Of a DNA stretch of 64,000 nucleotides, positions 1-10,256 are shown in pieces. The stretch spans positions 65,194-129,193 of the forward strand of contig NZ_JAIQXV010000014.1 in NCBI RefSeq assembly GCF_020166415.1, read 5' to 3'. Within the stretch, counting starts at the first letter, position 1. The number at the start of each line of letters is the position of its first letter. The notes under the pieces were generated by a model that was not told where the DNA came from, made no database searches, and saw nothing but the letters and a program-made list of their open reading frames with translations. Made by a program: the position numbers and the translations under genes. The stretch is from Deinococcus multiflagellatus (GTDB taxonomy: Bacteria > Deinococcota > Deinococci > Deinococcales > Deinococcaceae).

Positions 1-450
1 CGCACCCTGTTCAAAGACGAGGTGCGCGCCCTGGCCGCGCTGCTGGGCCTGCCCGAGCACATCCGCATGCGTCACCCCTTCCCCGGCCCCGGGCTGGCCA
101 TTCGCTGCCTGGGCGCCATCAGCGAGGAGAAGCTGGACATCCTGCGCCGGGTGGACGACATCTTTATTTCCGGGCTGCGTGAATTTGGCCTGTACGACGG
201 CTGCTCGCAGGCGCTGGCGATCCTCACGCCCATTCAGTCGGTGGGCGTGATGGGCGACGAGCGCACCTATTCGTACACGGCGGCCCTGCGCGCCGTGACC
301 ACCGACGACTTCATGACCGCCGAGTGGGCCCGCCTGCCCTACGAGTTCCTGGCCACCATGAGTAACCGCATCGTGAACCAGGTGCACGAGATCAACCGGG
401 TGGTCTACGACATCACGGGCAAGCCGCCCGCCACCATCGAGTGGGAATGA
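1..450 (+). CDS. guaA: GMP synthase (glutamine-hydrolysing), C-terminal part
   Basis: Cytoplasmic enzyme converting XMP to GMP with ATP and glutamine-derived ammonia. The window opens inside the gene, so only the last 149 codons are present and the amidotransferase and most of the ATP pyrophosphatase domain lie to the left. The visible part is the GuaA dimerisation domain: [14 protein letters not shown] near the start, [13 protein letters not shown] in the middle, and the family-typical ending with [20 protein letters not shown] and a terminal IEWE. The gene is followed directly by a repeat-rich gap rather than another gene. Identification is secure; the only limitation is the missing 5' end. 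Confidence 0.97.
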   Translation, partial: RTLFKDEVRALAALLGLPEHIRMRHPFPGPGLAIRCLGAISEEKLDILRRVDDIFISGLREFGLYDGCSQALAILTPIQSVGVMGDERTYSYTAALRAVTTDDFMTAEWARLPYEFLATMSNRIVNQVHEINRVVYDITGKPPATIEWE

Positions 451-456
451 CCTGAT

Positions 457-625
457 CAATGGTGCGGACAGTTTCAGCGTTTCACAGAGGACGGCCTGAC
501 AAACACGGTGTTTCTCCCCTCCCCCCTCGTGGGGGAGGTCGGGAGGGGGGGAAGCGAGTTGGGCGTGCCAGACGACCTTTCTTCCATGGGCCACTCGCAA
601 CGCTTGAAAAGTGTCCGCACCATTG
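457..625. repeat. MITE-like 169-bp repeat, copy 1
   Basis: Bounded by imperfect terminal inverted repeats: CAATGGTGCGGACAGTTT at the left and, read from the right end on the other strand, CAATGGTGCGGACACTTTT. A second copy of the same length lies at 56951-57119 and matches along its whole length with scattered substitutions. The centre holds a C-rich/G-rich hairpin (CTCCCCC / GGGGGAG). It has no coding capacity of its own. The ends and equal lengths suggest a non-autonomous mobile element; no transposase is in the window. Confidence 0.75.
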
Positions 626-627
626 CT

Positions 628-810
628 GATACGGATTCCGATTAATTCCGTCATACCTGACGAAATTTTTTCGACCGGACTGGCCCAGCTGCGCAGCAGA
701 GGGAGAAAGAAAAAGACGGATTTCCGGGAATTGGACTGGCACAGCGCCGAAGGCGGGGAACATCCAGGAAAGAACTGGATGTTCCGGAAATGGACGGCAG
801 TCCGTATGAC
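628..810 (-). repeat. Dispersed hairpin repeat (second family), long copy
   Basis: Begins GATACGGATTCCG and ends CCGTATGAC. On the reverse strand it aligns with 14763-14903: shared blocks include the GAACATCCAG/CTGGATGTTC hairpin, TTCCCGGAAATCCGT and the stretch around TTCTCCCTCTG. This copy carries two extra segments of about 20 bp absent from the other. It starts two bases after the MITE-like repeat. D. radiodurans is known to carry families of small non-coding repeats (SNRs); whether this is one of them needs comparison. The rest of the gap to 928 is GC-rich with no convincing gene. Confidence 0.7.
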
Positions 811-928
811 TGCCGCGGCAGGGGGGCGTGGGCCGGGGCATGGCGCCCCCCCCCGCCCCCTCTCCTGGCCCACGGCCCCACCCACCGGGTGAGCGCGCCG
901 CCCCAGACCGCGCGGTAAGCTGGGGGGC

Positions 929-991
929 ATGGGCCGCACCCACAGGGGACCCCCCCCGCGCCGGCCGGCTGCGGCGGAGGGCCGAACATGA
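929..991 (+). CDS. possible 20-codon leader ORF coupled to the HD-GYP gene
   Basis: A -10-like TAAGCT is followed seven bases later by ATG at 929, the spacing seen at many starts in this window. The frame encodes 20 residues (MGRTHRGPPP, then an Arg/Ala-rich end). Its TGA at 989-991 overlaps the ATG of the next gene at 988-990 as ATGA. This suggests a leaderless transcript on which translation of the mini-ORF feeds into the HD-GYP gene. It could equally be a chance frame in GC-rich DNA, so I keep it tentative. Confidence 0.3.
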   Translation: MGRTHRGPPPRRPAAAEGRT

Positions 992-2637
992 GCGGCGGCG
1001 AGGCGCGCCGGGCGCTGGCACGTCTGGAGGTGCTGCCCAAACCCGCCCTGCAGGCGCAGGCGGTGGTGCTGCTGGCGCAGTCGGCGCAGGACGTGTTTCA
1101 GCGCTGCGTGGACCTGGCCCTGAGCATCACGCGGGCGTCGTCGGCCCTGATCACGCTCTACCGCCCCGAAGAAGACCTGCTGGAACTGGTGGCCGCCGCC
1201 GGGCGGCACCGAGAGCAGGCCATTGGCCGGCGCCTGCCCCGGGGCCAGGGGCTGGCGTGGCGGGTGGTGGATTCCGGCGAGGTGCTGCTGCTGGAACGCG
1301 CCGACCAGTACCCAGACGCGGTGTATGTCTCGGGGCAGCGCCACGCCGCAATGTACCTGGGCGTGCCGCTGCTGGACCCGGACGGGCAGGTGCTGGGGGT
1401 GCTGTCGGCCGACACCACCGACAGTCCCGAGCGCCTGGGGCCGGACGACGCCCAGGCCATGCTGCTGCTGGGGCAGGCGGCGGGGGTGGCCTACACGCGC
1501 TGGCGCGCCCTGGAGCACGCCCAGCGCAGCGCCCGGCAATTTGAACGCCTGGCGCAGCTGTCGGCCGAGCTGGCCGGCCAGACCCAGCCGGAAGCCATCG
1601 TGCGCTGCGCGCTGCGGGCGCTGCTGGAACTCAGCGGCTTTACCACGGCGGGCGTGGTGACGGCCGATGAGCGCGGGCTGGCCCAGCTGACCGTGCTGGA
1701 GGGCGAAGCCGACGCCCAGGCGCTGGTGGCCCGCGCCCTGAGCGCGCCGCACGTGCCCAGCGGCATGATCGAGCTGGTGCTGCGCAGCGGCCAGCCGCAG
1801 GTGATCGCCGACTACCAGCGCTGGCCCGGGCGGCGCCCCGACGTGCTGCATGTGCGCAGCGCCGTGGGCGTGCCGCTGCGGCGCGGCCGGCGCACCGCCG
1901 GGGTGGTGTTCCTGCTGAACATGCACCAGCCGGTCGAGATTCCGCGTGACCTGCAGGCGCTGCTGGAAACCGTCTCGGCGCGCATTGAGCAGGCGCTGGA
2001 CCGCAGCGCGTCCCTGCAGCACCTGGAACAGACGCGTGAGGCGGCGCTGCGGGCGCTGGGCCGGGTGCTGGAAAGCCGCGACGGCGAAACCTTTGGGCAC
2101 ACCGACCGCGTGACCACCCTGGCGCTGCGCCTGGGGCGCGCCCTGCACCTGGACCGCACGCAGCTGCAGCACCTGCGCTGGGGGGCCTACCTGCACGATC
2201 TGGGCAAGGTGGGGGTGCACGACCACCTGCTGCGCAAGCCCGGGCCCCTGACCCCCGAGGAGCGCCGGGCCATTGAGCGCCATGTGGTGCTGGGCGACCA
2301 GATGCTGCGCGACGAGGCCTTTGTGCCGCGTGAGGTGCGCGAGGTCGTGCGCTCCCACCATGAACGCTGGGACGGCGCCGGCTACCCCGACGGCCTGGCT
2401 GGCGAAGCGATTCCGCTGCTGGCGCGCATTTTCAGCGTGGTGGATGTCTACGACGCCCTGATCAGTGAGCGGCCCTACAAGTCGGCCTGGACCCCGCAGG
2501 CCGCGCGCGAGTGGCTACGCGGAGCCATGGGCACCCAGTTTGATCCGCAGGTGGTGACCACCTTCCTGGCCCTGCTGGAGCAGGACGCCGCTTTGGGCGC
2601 CCCGCCGGGGCCGGCCGACCCCCTGCCCCCCAGCTGA
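988..2637 (+). CDS. GAF-GAF-HD-GYP protein, probable cyclic-di-GMP phosphodiesterase
   Basis: A 549-residue cytoplasmic signalling protein. Two GAF-like sensor modules occupy about residues 30-175 and 190-345, and an HD-GYP domain about 350-535. The catalytic signatures are visible: YLHDLGKVG (His403-Asp404), HHERWDGAGYPDGLAG (Gly465-Tyr466-Pro467) and VVDVYDALISERPY. HD-GYP domains hydrolyse cyclic-di-GMP to pGpG or GMP; the ligand of the GAF modules is unknown. There are no membrane segments. With the GGDEF/EAL protein downstream at 3196 it forms a small c-di-GMP signalling neighbourhood. The start is the ATG overlapping a possible leader ORF; no good Shine-Dalgarno sequence precedes it. 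Confidence 0.9.
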   Translation: MSGGEARRALARLEVLPKPALQAQAVVLLAQSAQDVFQRCVDLALSITRASSALITLYRPEEDLLELVAAAGRHREQAIGRRLPRGQGLAWRVVDSGEVLLLERADQYPDAVYVSGQRHAAMYLGVPLLDPDGQVLGVLSADTTDSPERLGPDDAQAMLLLGQAAGVAYTRWRALEHAQRSARQFERLAQLSAELAGQTQPEAIVRCALRALLELSGFTTAGVVTADERGLAQLTVLEGEADAQALVARALSAPHVPSGMIELVLRSGQPQVIADYQRWPGRRPDVLHVRSAVGVPLRRGRRTAGVVFLLNMHQPVEIPRDLQALLETVSARIEQALDRSASLQHLEQTREAALRALGRVLESRDGETFGHTDRVTTLALRLGRALHLDRTQLQHLRWGAYLHDLGKVGVHDHLLRKPGPLTPEERRAIERHVVLGDQMLRDEAFVPREVREVVRSHHERWDGAGYPDGLAGEAIPLLARIFSVVDVYDALISERPYKSAWTPQAAREWLRGAMGTQFDPQVVTTFLALLEQDAALGAPPGPADPLPPS

Positions 2638-2700
2638 GGGCCGCCGGCCGCGCCACCGCCCTTCATGAACGGGGCCCGGCCCGCCCGGTACACTGACCCG

Positions 2701-3084
2701 GTGCGCATCTGGCTGACCTGGGCGGCCTTGGGCGGGGCCCTGTGGCTGGGCGCCGGGGCCTGGGCGGCGCCTGGGTGGGCGGCCCAGGGCGCCGCGCTGT
2801 TTGCACAGCCCAGCACACGTGCCGGGGCCCTGCGGGTGGTGGGCGCGGGCGAGCGGCTGGACCTGCGGCGCTGCTCGGCGCTGTGGTGTTTCGTGCGGGT
2901 GGGCGAGCAGGACGGCTGGGTGCTGCGCGCCGCCGTGAACATGGCCGGCGGCTGCGAGGCGCTGGTGCCGGTGGGCCTCAAGGACCTGCGCCGCCACGAG
3001 GCCGCCTACAGCGCCCAGCGCGACCCGGATGGCAACGGCCGCGCCTGCGACCAGCGCGATTTCTTGCAGATAACAGGCCGCTAA
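2701..3084 (+). CDS. small secreted SH3-like / excalibur-type protein
   Basis: 127 residues from the GTG at 2701, chosen because TACACT lies six bases upstream and because the protein then opens with a signal peptide (IWLTWAALGGALWLGAGAWA). An ATG at 2665 would add 12 residues and lies upstream of this -10 box. After the signal comes an SH3-like stretch (about residues 30-85) and then an excalibur-type end with DPDGNGRACD, a predicted Ca-binding loop with a Cys on either side of the region. Such proteins are exported and probably bind the cell wall. The exact function is unknown. Confidence 0.75.
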   Translation: MRIWLTWAALGGALWLGAGAWAAPGWAAQGAALFAQPSTRAGALRVVGAGERLDLRRCSALWCFVRVGEQDGWVLRAAVNMAGGCEALVPVGLKDLRRHEAAYSAQRDPDGNGRACDQRDFLQITGR

Positions 3085-3195
3085 ACGTGCCCCCCGCCCG
3101 CGCGGCCCTCTGGCCTGCGGGCAGCCCTCATGAAGGTTGCGGGCGGGCGGCGGCAGGTCAGGGGCCTGTGAGGCTTGCCCCGCTAGCGTGGGCCC

Positions 3196-5691
3196 ATGCC
3201 ACCCCGCTCCCGGGCCCGGGCGCCCAGCACCCCGGCCGTGACCCCAGCGCCGGGCCCCCTGCACACCCTGCTGCAGCGGGCCGAGGCCCTGAGCTTTTCC
3301 GACACCGCCCAGGCCGAGGCGCTGCTGGGCCGCGCGCTGGAACTGGCCCGGGCCCAGGGCGACCCGCACGGCGAAGGGCTGGCGCTGGTGATTCTCAGCA
3401 GCGTGTATTTCTACAATTCCCGCTACCCAGAGGCCATCGCCGCCAACGAGCAAGCCCGCGCCCTGGCCCGCACCCACCAGCTGCCCCTGATTGAAACCCG
3501 CGCCCTGAGCGGCCTGGGCATCAACGCCCGGGTGATGGGTGAATTTGGGCAGGCCATGGAGCACTACCAAGAAGCCCTGCGGCTGGCCCAGTTGGGCGGC
3601 GACCAGGAAAACCAGATGCGCATCCTGATCAATATTGGGGTGCTGCGCATGAACATCGGCGAGTATGACCTTGCGCTGGAAGCCCAGGAGCGGGCCCGCG
3701 AACTGGCGGCGGGGCTGGGGCACCGGGTGGGCCATTCCATTGCCACCGTGAACACGGTGGTCAGCTTTTACCACCTGGGCCGCCACGACGAGGCGGTGAC
3801 GCTGGCCGCCGAACACCTGCCCGTGCTGCACGAACTGAAGCTGCGCCAGAACGAGGCGGTGATGCAGGCCTACGTCACCCACGCGCTGGTGGACAGCGGC
3901 CAAGCGGCGCGGGCCGCCGAACTGGGGGCCCAGACGCTGCCCATGGCCCGCGCGCTGGGCAATCAGGAACACCTCGTGAACCTGCAGTCGGGCTACGGGC
4001 GGGCACTGCACCAGCTGGGGGACCTGGAAGAGGCCCAGGCGCAGCTGGGCGCCGCGCTGGCCACGGCGCAGGCCTACGAACTGAAGGTGCTGGAGCGCAA
4101 CCTGCTGGAATACCTGGGCGAGGTGTGCGCCGCGCAGGGCGACTGGCAGGCGGCGTATGCCCACAGCCGGGCCTACCAGGCCCTGAACCACGAACTGCAC
4201 CAGCAGGACAACGCGCGCCGGGCCAAGGTGCTGGGCGCCCAGATGCAGCTGGAACTGCACAAGCGCGACGCCGAGGCCGAGCGGCGCCGCAACCTGGAAC
4301 TCTCGGAAGTCAATGCGGCCCTGCAGCAGGCACAGAACCACCTGGCCTACCGGGCCACCCACGACCCGCTGACCGGGCTGGCCAACCGCGCCCATTTTCA
4401 GGCCGAAACCGAGCGGCTGCTGCAGGGCGGCGCCCAGCCCCTGGCCGTGCTGTTTTTAGACCTGGACCGCTTCAAGCAGATCAACGACACGCTGGGCCAT
4501 GATGTGGGCGACGAACTGCTACAGCAGGTGGGGCAGCGCCTGACCCGGCTGGTGCGCCGCGGCGATCTGGTGGCGCGCATGGGGGGCGACGAATTCACGC
4601 TGCTGCTGCCGGGCCTGGGCCACAGCGCCGACGCCGAGCGCCTGGCACGCAAGATTCTGCGGGCGCTGGCGGCCCCCTTCGTGGTCAAGGGCCACGAACT
4701 GCATGTCACGGCCTCGATTGGCGCGGCCGTCTCGCCGCAGGACGGCCGCGACGTGACCACGCTGCAAAAACATGCCGACGTGGCGATGTACCGCGCCAAG
4801 CAGGACGGCAAAAATGAGGTGCGCACCTTCTCCGCTCCCATGGCCGAGGAAGCCAGTGAGCGCGCCCTGCTGGAGCGCGACCTGCGCGAGGCGCTGGGGG
4901 GCCCGGACCTGACGCTGCACTACCAGCCGCAGGTGGATCTGGACAGCGGCCAGCTGTGCGGCTTTGAGGCGCTGCTGCGCTGGCACCACCCGGCGCACGG
5001 CCCGGTGTCGCCCGCCAAGTTCATTCCGGTGGCCGAGGAAAGCGGGCTGATTGTGCCGCTGGGCGCCTGGGCCCTGCGCGAGGCCTGCCGCCAGGTGGCC
5101 GCGTGGCAGCGCCTGCAGCCGGGGGTCACGGTCAGCGTGAATGTCAGCGCGGTGCAGTTTAACAAGCAGCATTTCACCTCGACCGTGCGTGAGGCCCTGG
5201 AGGCCACCGGGCTCCCGGCGCGCTGCCTGGTGCTGGAACTGACGGAGCGCACCGTGCTGCAGGACGTGGTGGCCGCCACCCGGCAGCTTGGCCGCCTGCG
5301 CGCCCTGGGCGTGCGCATTTCGCTGGACGACTTTGGCACCGGGCAAAGCAGCCTGGGCCTGCTGCGCCACATTCCCATTGACCACCTGAAAATTGACCGC
5401 TCCTTCCTGCCGCAGCCCAGCGACACGGCCGCGGCGCGGCGCAAGGCCAGCGCGCTGATTGCCACCCTGATCACGCTGGGGCAGGCGCTGCAGCTGCATG
5501 TGGTGGGCGAGGGGGTCGAAACCAGCGAGCAGCGGGCGTTGCTGGCGGGCCTGGGCTGTCCAGCGGCCCAGGGTTACCATCTGGGCCGCCCCATGCCCGC
5601 CGAGCAGGTGGCCGGGCTGCTGGGCGGCCGTCCCGGCCGCGCGGGTCCGGGCGGGGCGCTGCAGGCGGCGGCCCCCCATCCTTTACACTGA
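3196..5691 (+). CDS. TPR-GGDEF-EAL protein, bifunctional cyclic-di-GMP enzyme
   Basis: 831 residues. The N-terminal 330 or so are tetratricopeptide repeats, followed by a short coiled coil (about 330-375). A GGDEF diguanylate cyclase domain follows (MGGDEF, motif at 463-467) with an RRGD inhibitory site five residues upstream, and then an EAL phosphodiesterase domain (FEALLRW, Glu591; NVSAVQF; ELTER; DDFGTG; KIDRSF; GEGVET). Both active sites look intact, so it may make or degrade cyclic-di-GMP, with the TPRs probably receiving a protein signal. There is no membrane segment. The start ATG has TAGCGT six bases upstream, the leaderless layout. Confidence 0.92.
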   Translation: MPPRSRARAPSTPAVTPAPGPLHTLLQRAEALSFSDTAQAEALLGRALELARAQGDPHGEGLALVILSSVYFYNSRYPEAIAANEQARALARTHQLPLIETRALSGLGINARVMGEFGQAMEHYQEALRLAQLGGDQENQMRILINIGVLRMNIGEYDLALEAQERARELAAGLGHRVGHSIATVNTVVSFYHLGRHDEAVTLAAEHLPVLHELKLRQNEAVMQAYVTHALVDSGQAARAAELGAQTLPMARALGNQEHLVNLQSGYGRALHQLGDLEEAQAQLGAALATAQAYELKVLERNLLEYLGEVCAAQGDWQAAYAHSRAYQALNHELHQQDNARRAKVLGAQMQLELHKRDAEAERRRNLELSEVNAALQQAQNHLAYRATHDPLTGLANRAHFQAETERLLQGGAQPLAVLFLDLDRFKQINDTLGHDVGDELLQQVGQRLTRLVRRGDLVARMGGDEFTLLLPGLGHSADAERLARKILRALAAPFVVKGHELHVTASIGAAVSPQDGRDVTTLQKHADVAMYRAKQDGKNEVRTFSAPMAEEASERALLERDLREALGGPDLTLHYQPQVDLDSGQLCGFEALLRWHHPAHGPVSPAKFIPVAEESGLIVPLGAWALREACRQVAAWQRLQPGVTVSVNVSAVQFNKQHFTSTVREALEATGLPARCLVLELTERTVLQDVVAATRQLGRLRALGVRISLDDFGTGQSSLGLLRHIPIDHLKIDRSFLPQPSDTAAARRKASALIATLITLGQALQLHVVGEGVETSEQRALLAGLGCPAAQGYHLGRPMPAEQVAGLLGGRPGRAGPGGALQAAAPHPLH

Positions 5692-5731
5692 CAGGGTTGC
5701 CCTGCCGCAGGCAGGCGAAGAAGGAGTCATT

Positions 5732-6827
<1,096 letters not shown>

Positions 6828-6829
<2 letters not shown>

Positions 6830-6941
6830 GGGTTGTGGGCTGTGGGTTGTAGGAGGTAGGAAAAGAGGGGCAGGCCGCATTGCTGAGCCTGCTCCTCATC
6901 TTTTCCCACAACCCACACCCTACGTCCCACAACCCCTCATT
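6828..6941. terminator. inverted, word-repeated palindrome between convergent ychF and mnmE
   Basis: The left arm repeats words such as GGGTTGTGGGCTGTGGG; the right arm carries their reverse complement (CCCACAACCCACACCC and CCCACAACCCC), interrupted by a short AT-richer centre. The arms can fold into a long imperfect hairpin readable from both strands, so it probably ends both transcripts. It slightly overlaps the 3' end of mnmE. Similar architecture with a different word recurs between dxs and proA and after mutS. Confidence 0.55.
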
Positions 6942-8259
6942 TTCCCACACAGAAATTCCGGAACACCGCGTCCACCACGTCCTCCTGCACGTCCTGGCCG
7001 GTCAGCTCGGCGAGGGCGCGCAGGGCTTCTTCCAGTTCGTAGCCGGCCAGATCGTCAGGGAGGGTCTGGGCGGCCTGAATGTGGGCCAGGGCGCGGCGGG
7101 CGGCGTCGGCCTGCCGCTCGGTGGTCAGCCACGCTTCGCCCCGGGCGGCGTCGCCCAGCAGGGCCGCGCGCACGGCCTCGCGCAGTTCCGGCAGGCCCTG
7201 GCCGGTCACGGTACTGACGTCCAGGGCCCCGGGGTCAGTCCAGGCGGGGGGCAGGTCGGCCTTGGTGCGCACGCGCAGCACGCGGCCCGCCCCCGCGAGG
7301 TCGGCGCCCAGGGCCTCGCGGGGGGCCGAGCCGTCTTCCAGGGCCAGCACCAGATCGGCGGCCCCCGCCAGGGTCAGGGCCTGCTGCACCCCGGCCGCCT
7401 CGATCTGGTCCCCGGTTTCGCGGATGCCGGCCGTGTCTACCAGGGTCACGGGCACCCCGGCCAGTTCCAGCCCGGCTTCCAGGTAATCGCGGGTGGTGCC
7501 GGGCAGCGGCGTCACAATGGAGCGTTCGTAACCCACCAAGGCGTTGAGCAGGCTGCTTTTGCCCGCGTTCGGGCGGCCAATCAGGGCCAGCCGGGCGCCG
7601 CGCGTGGCCACCTGTCCGGCGTGGGCGGTGAGCACCAGGTCCTGCAACTCGCGTTCGGCCTGGGCCAGCGGCTGGGCGCGGTCTTCTTCGGGCACGCCTT
7701 CTTCGGGGTAGTCCAGCAGGGCCTGCAGCGCGGCCAGGGTGCGGGTGACCCGCCGGGCCACCCCACCCACGCGCTCCCGCAAGGCGCCGCTGAGGCCCAG
7801 GCTGGCCTGCCGCCGGGCGGCGTCGGTCTGGGCTTCCACCAGATTCAGCACCGCTTCGGCCTGGGTGAGGTCCAGGCGGCCGTGCAGGTAGGCGCGCAGG
7901 GTAAACTCGCCGGGGCGCGCCGGGCGGGCGCCCAGCGCCAGTGCGCGGGACAGCACCCCGGCCAGCACGGCGGGGCTGCCGTGGGTCTGGAATTCGGCCA
8001 CGTCCTCGCCCGTAAAGGAGCGCGGCCCCCGGAAGACCAGACACAGCCCTTCGTCCAGCACTTCGCCCGCGTGGTCCACAAAATGCCCGAACACAAAGCG
8101 GCCCCCGGGTGTACGCGAGGGCACGCGCCGCCCCCGGAACAGCCCGTCGGCCACCGCCAGGGCCTGCGGGCCACTGACGCGCACAATCCCCACCCCGGCG
8201 CTGCCCGGCGCGGTGGCAATGGCGGCAATGGTGTCGGACAGGCCGGTGCGCGAACTCAC
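6937..8259 (-). CDS. mnmE: tRNA-5-carboxymethylaminomethyl-2-thiouridine GTPase MnmE (TrmE)
   Basis: 440 residues. MnmE with MnmG modifies the wobble uridine of tRNAs using a folate one-carbon unit and GTP. Visible are the N-terminal folate-binding domain ([22 protein letters not shown]), the G domain P-loop [14 protein letters not shown], the switch DTAGIRET, and the C-terminal FCVGK, whose cysteine is the family's conserved residue. The GTG start has TAGCCT seven bases upstream, which fits a leaderless message. It converges on ychF across a palindrome. Identification is secure. Confidence 0.97.
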   Translation of the reverse strand: MSSRTGLSDTIAAIATAPGSAGVGIVRVSGPQALAVADGLFRGRRVPSRTPGGRFVFGHFVDHAGEVLDEGLCLVFRGPRSFTGEDVAEFQTHGSPAVLAGVLSRALALGARPARPGEFTLRAYLHGRLDLTQAEAVLNLVEAQTDAARRQASLGLSGALRERVGGVARRVTRTLAALQALLDYPEEGVPEEDRAQPLAQAERELQDLVLTAHAGQVATRGARLALIGRPNAGKSSLLNALVGYERSIVTPLPGTTRDYLEAGLELAGVPVTLVDTAGIRETGDQIEAAGVQQALTLAGAADLVLALEDGSAPREALGADLAGAGRVLRVRTKADLPPAWTDPGALDVSTVTGQGLPELREAVRAALLGDAARGEAWLTTERQADAARRALAHIQAAQTLPDDLAGYELEEALRALAELTGQDVQEDVVDAVFRNFCVGK

Positions 8260-8390
8260 GCCCGGCAGGCTAGCACCTGGGCCAACGGGAAATGGGGGTG
8301 CAGGAAAGGGCGTGTGGGGCCCGTTTGGGGCCGGGCCCCGGTGGCCCCTTCAAAGTTCACGCTCATGCGCCGGCCCTAGCATGGCCGGGT

Positions 8391-9182
8391 ATGCGCCCTA
8401 ACGTGCTTTCTGCGGCCCTGACCCTGGGGACCGCCTTGCTGCTTACTTCTGCCACCGCCCAGACGGCGGCCCCGGCCAAACCGGCGACCCCGGCCGCGCC
8501 GGCCAAGGGGGTCAGCTCGGCGGCCACCACGCGGGCGGTCAGCGCCCTGTCCATTGAGGTGAGCCGGGCAGTGGGCGGCCGGATTCTGGCCTGCCCCGAG
8601 GCCCTGAAGCTCAGCCCGCGCGCCGTGTGCCTGTACGCCACCCAGGCCCAGGCCTCGCTGCGCCCGCTGGTGCGCGGCAAGCTGGCCGCCCGCGCCCAGG
8701 GCGACTGGAGAACCACCGGCAAGACCAACGTGCTGCTGGTGAGCGAAACGGCGGGCGGGCCCGTGGCCGCGTTCGTGATGCTCAGCCCGATCAGCGACAA
8801 GGAAACGCTGGTGGTGGTGGACGCCACTCAGGCCAGCGCCGCTCCGGCCGCCAAAGCCAGCGTGCCTGCCGGGGTCACCAGGGGGCAGCCCTACGTGCTG
8901 GGCAGCGATCTGGCCGGGGTGGTCAATGTGGCGGCCCTGGGAGGCGGCAAGTACCGCCTCAGCGCCGACGACAACACCCTGACCGTGACGGTGGGCCAGC
9001 GCAGCGCCCAGACCTCGGGCGGCGCCGTGGAACTGCCCCTGGCCCCGGCCAGCGACGGCAAGAACCTGATTTTCCCGGTCTCGGCCCTGCGCGCGCTGGG
9101 CTGCACCGTGACCCCAGCGGGCGGCAGCCTGACCGTGGCCTGCGGCAGTGACAGCGTGGGCCTGAAACCCATCGTGTTCTAG
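8391..9182 (+). CDS. secreted protein with possible copper-amine-oxidase-type stalk domain
   Basis: 263 residues from the ATG at 8391, chosen because the protein then opens with a signal peptide (NVLSAALTLGTALLLTSATAQ) and TAGCAT lies eight bases upstream. A Pro/Ala-rich linker follows, then two small beta-rich regions. The last one (about 165-260, with FPVSALRALGCTV and paired cysteines) resembles the N-terminal stalk repeat of copper amine oxidase-like proteins, though the match is weak. It is predicted to be periplasmic or wall-associated. Function unknown. A strong GC hairpin follows the stop. Confidence 0.75.
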   Translation: MRPNVLSAALTLGTALLLTSATAQTAAPAKPATPAAPAKGVSSAATTRAVSALSIEVSRAVGGRILACPEALKLSPRAVCLYATQAQASLRPLVRGKLAARAQGDWRTTGKTNVLLVSETAGGPVAAFVMLSPISDKETLVVVDATQASAAPAAKASVPAGVTRGQPYVLGSDLAGVVNVAALGGGKYRLSADDNTLTVTVGQRSAQTSGGAVELPLAPASDGKNLIFPVSALRALGCTVTPAGGSLTVACGSDSVGLKPIVF

Positions 9183-9203
9183 AGCGGTCCCTGTGCCCTG
9201 CGC

Positions 9204-9231
9204 CCACCCTGCCCACCCCCGGGCAGGGTGG
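9204..9231 (+). terminator. GC-rich hairpin after the secreted protein gene
   Basis: CCACCCTGCCC pairs perfectly with GGGCAGGGTGG across a six-base loop. There is no T run, so it is either a weak intrinsic terminator or an mRNA-stabilising hairpin. Confidence 0.5.
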
Positions 9232-9379
9232 CTGCCATTGGGGCCAGGCGGCACGCGGACTTCATGCAGGCTTTAGCGTGTCTTGGTCAATTCCTGGCGG
9301 TGCGGCGCGTGGCCCTGGCCCTACGCGGCATGATGAACAGCACGACTGCACTCCCGCTCTTTTCACAGGAGGAAACCCC

Positions 9380-10093
9380 ATGAGCATCCTTGACCGTCTG
9401 TCCCGACTGCTGCGCGCCAACGTCAACGACCTGATCAGCCGCGCCGAAGACCCCGGCAAGATCATTGATCAGGCCCTGCGCGACATGCGCGCCGCCTACG
9501 CCGACGCCCGCAGCGAGGTGGCCGAGGCCATGAGCCAGAACGCCAAGCTGGAGCGCGAAGCCAGCACCAACCGGCGCCTGAGCAGCGAGTACGAGAAAAA
9601 GGCCGAAGAAGCCTTGCGCGGCGGCAGCGAGGACCTGGCCCGCGAGGCCCTGCGCCGCGCCCAGAACGCCAAGGATCTGGCGGCCGGCTTCGAAGAGCAG
9701 CTGAGCACCCAGAGCCAGACCGTTGAGCAGCTTAAGACCCAGTTGCGCGCCCTGGAAGCCAAGATTGACGAGATGGAAGGCAAGAAGACCCTGCTGGCCG
9801 CCCGGCAGAAGACCGCGCAGGCCGGGGCCACCCTGGACCGCGTTTCTGGCTTCGACAAGGCGGGCGGGGCCATGGACGCCTTCGAGGAAATGGAGGCCAA
9901 GGTGGCGGGCATGGAAGACCGCAACCGCGCCGTGACCCAGCTGCGCCAGGAGGGCGACTTCGACGCCCAGCTCAAGGACCTGGGCCGCAACCGCGAACTC
10001 GACGACGCCTTTGCCGCCCTGAAGGCCAAGGTGCAGGGTGAGGGCGGCCAGAACAGTGGCGGTCCCAACAGCGGCGGTCAGACCGGCGGCTGA
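9380..10093 (+). CDS. pspA: PspA/IM30 family phage-shock/membrane-remodelling protein
   Basis: 237 residues, mostly long coiled coil (about 25-215) as in the ESCRT-III-like PspA/Vipp1 family, which polymerises on the inner face of the membrane and protects it under stress. The N-terminal amphipathic helix (MSILDRLSRLLRANVNDLI) and the RAEDPGKIIDQALRDM motif are diagnostic. The tail is Gly/Asn/Ser-rich. The ATG at 9380 has an AGGAGG ribosome site, unlike many leaderless genes nearby. A strong terminator follows, so it is probably monocistronic. No pspF- or pspBC-like genes are adjacent. Confidence 0.95.
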   Translation: MSILDRLSRLLRANVNDLISRAEDPGKIIDQALRDMRAAYADARSEVAEAMSQNAKLEREASTNRRLSSEYEKKAEEALRGGSEDLAREALRRAQNAKDLAAGFEEQLSTQSQTVEQLKTQLRALEAKIDEMEGKKTLLAARQKTAQAGATLDRVSGFDKAGGAMDAFEEMEAKVAGMEDRNRAVTQLRQEGDFDAQLKDLGRNRELDDAFAALKAKVQGEGGQNSGGPNSGGQTGG

Positions 10094-10108
10094 GCACCGG
10101 CGACCAGC

Positions 10109-10146
10109 GGGACGTGGAGGAGCTGCGGCCCTCCACGTCCCTTTTT
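10109..10146 (+). terminator. Rho-independent terminator of pspA
   Basis: A 12-bp perfect stem, GGGACGTGGAGG with CCTCCACGTCCC, encloses a nine-base loop and is followed by TTTTT. This is the clearest intrinsic terminator in the window. Confidence 0.9.
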
Positions 10147-10256
10147 GGAGGTCTGGCGCCGCTTCCTGCGCGGGGGGCTCCTCCCCCCAGTGCCCCCTGC
10201 GCCTTCTGGGGGACGCCTGTCAGCCAAAGTTCATGTTTGCTGACAGAATGAGGGCG

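Noticed and set aside
482..1021. 179-codon minus-strand frame covering the repeats before the HD-GYP gene
   Set aside because: Built from the MITE-like and hairpin repeats; similar frames appear wherever these repeats occur.
2515..4395. Long open frame on the minus strand
   Set aside because: It is an antisense shadow of the HD-GYP and GGDEF/EAL genes, with Gln/Gly/Ala/Leu-rich low-complexity translation and no family motif.
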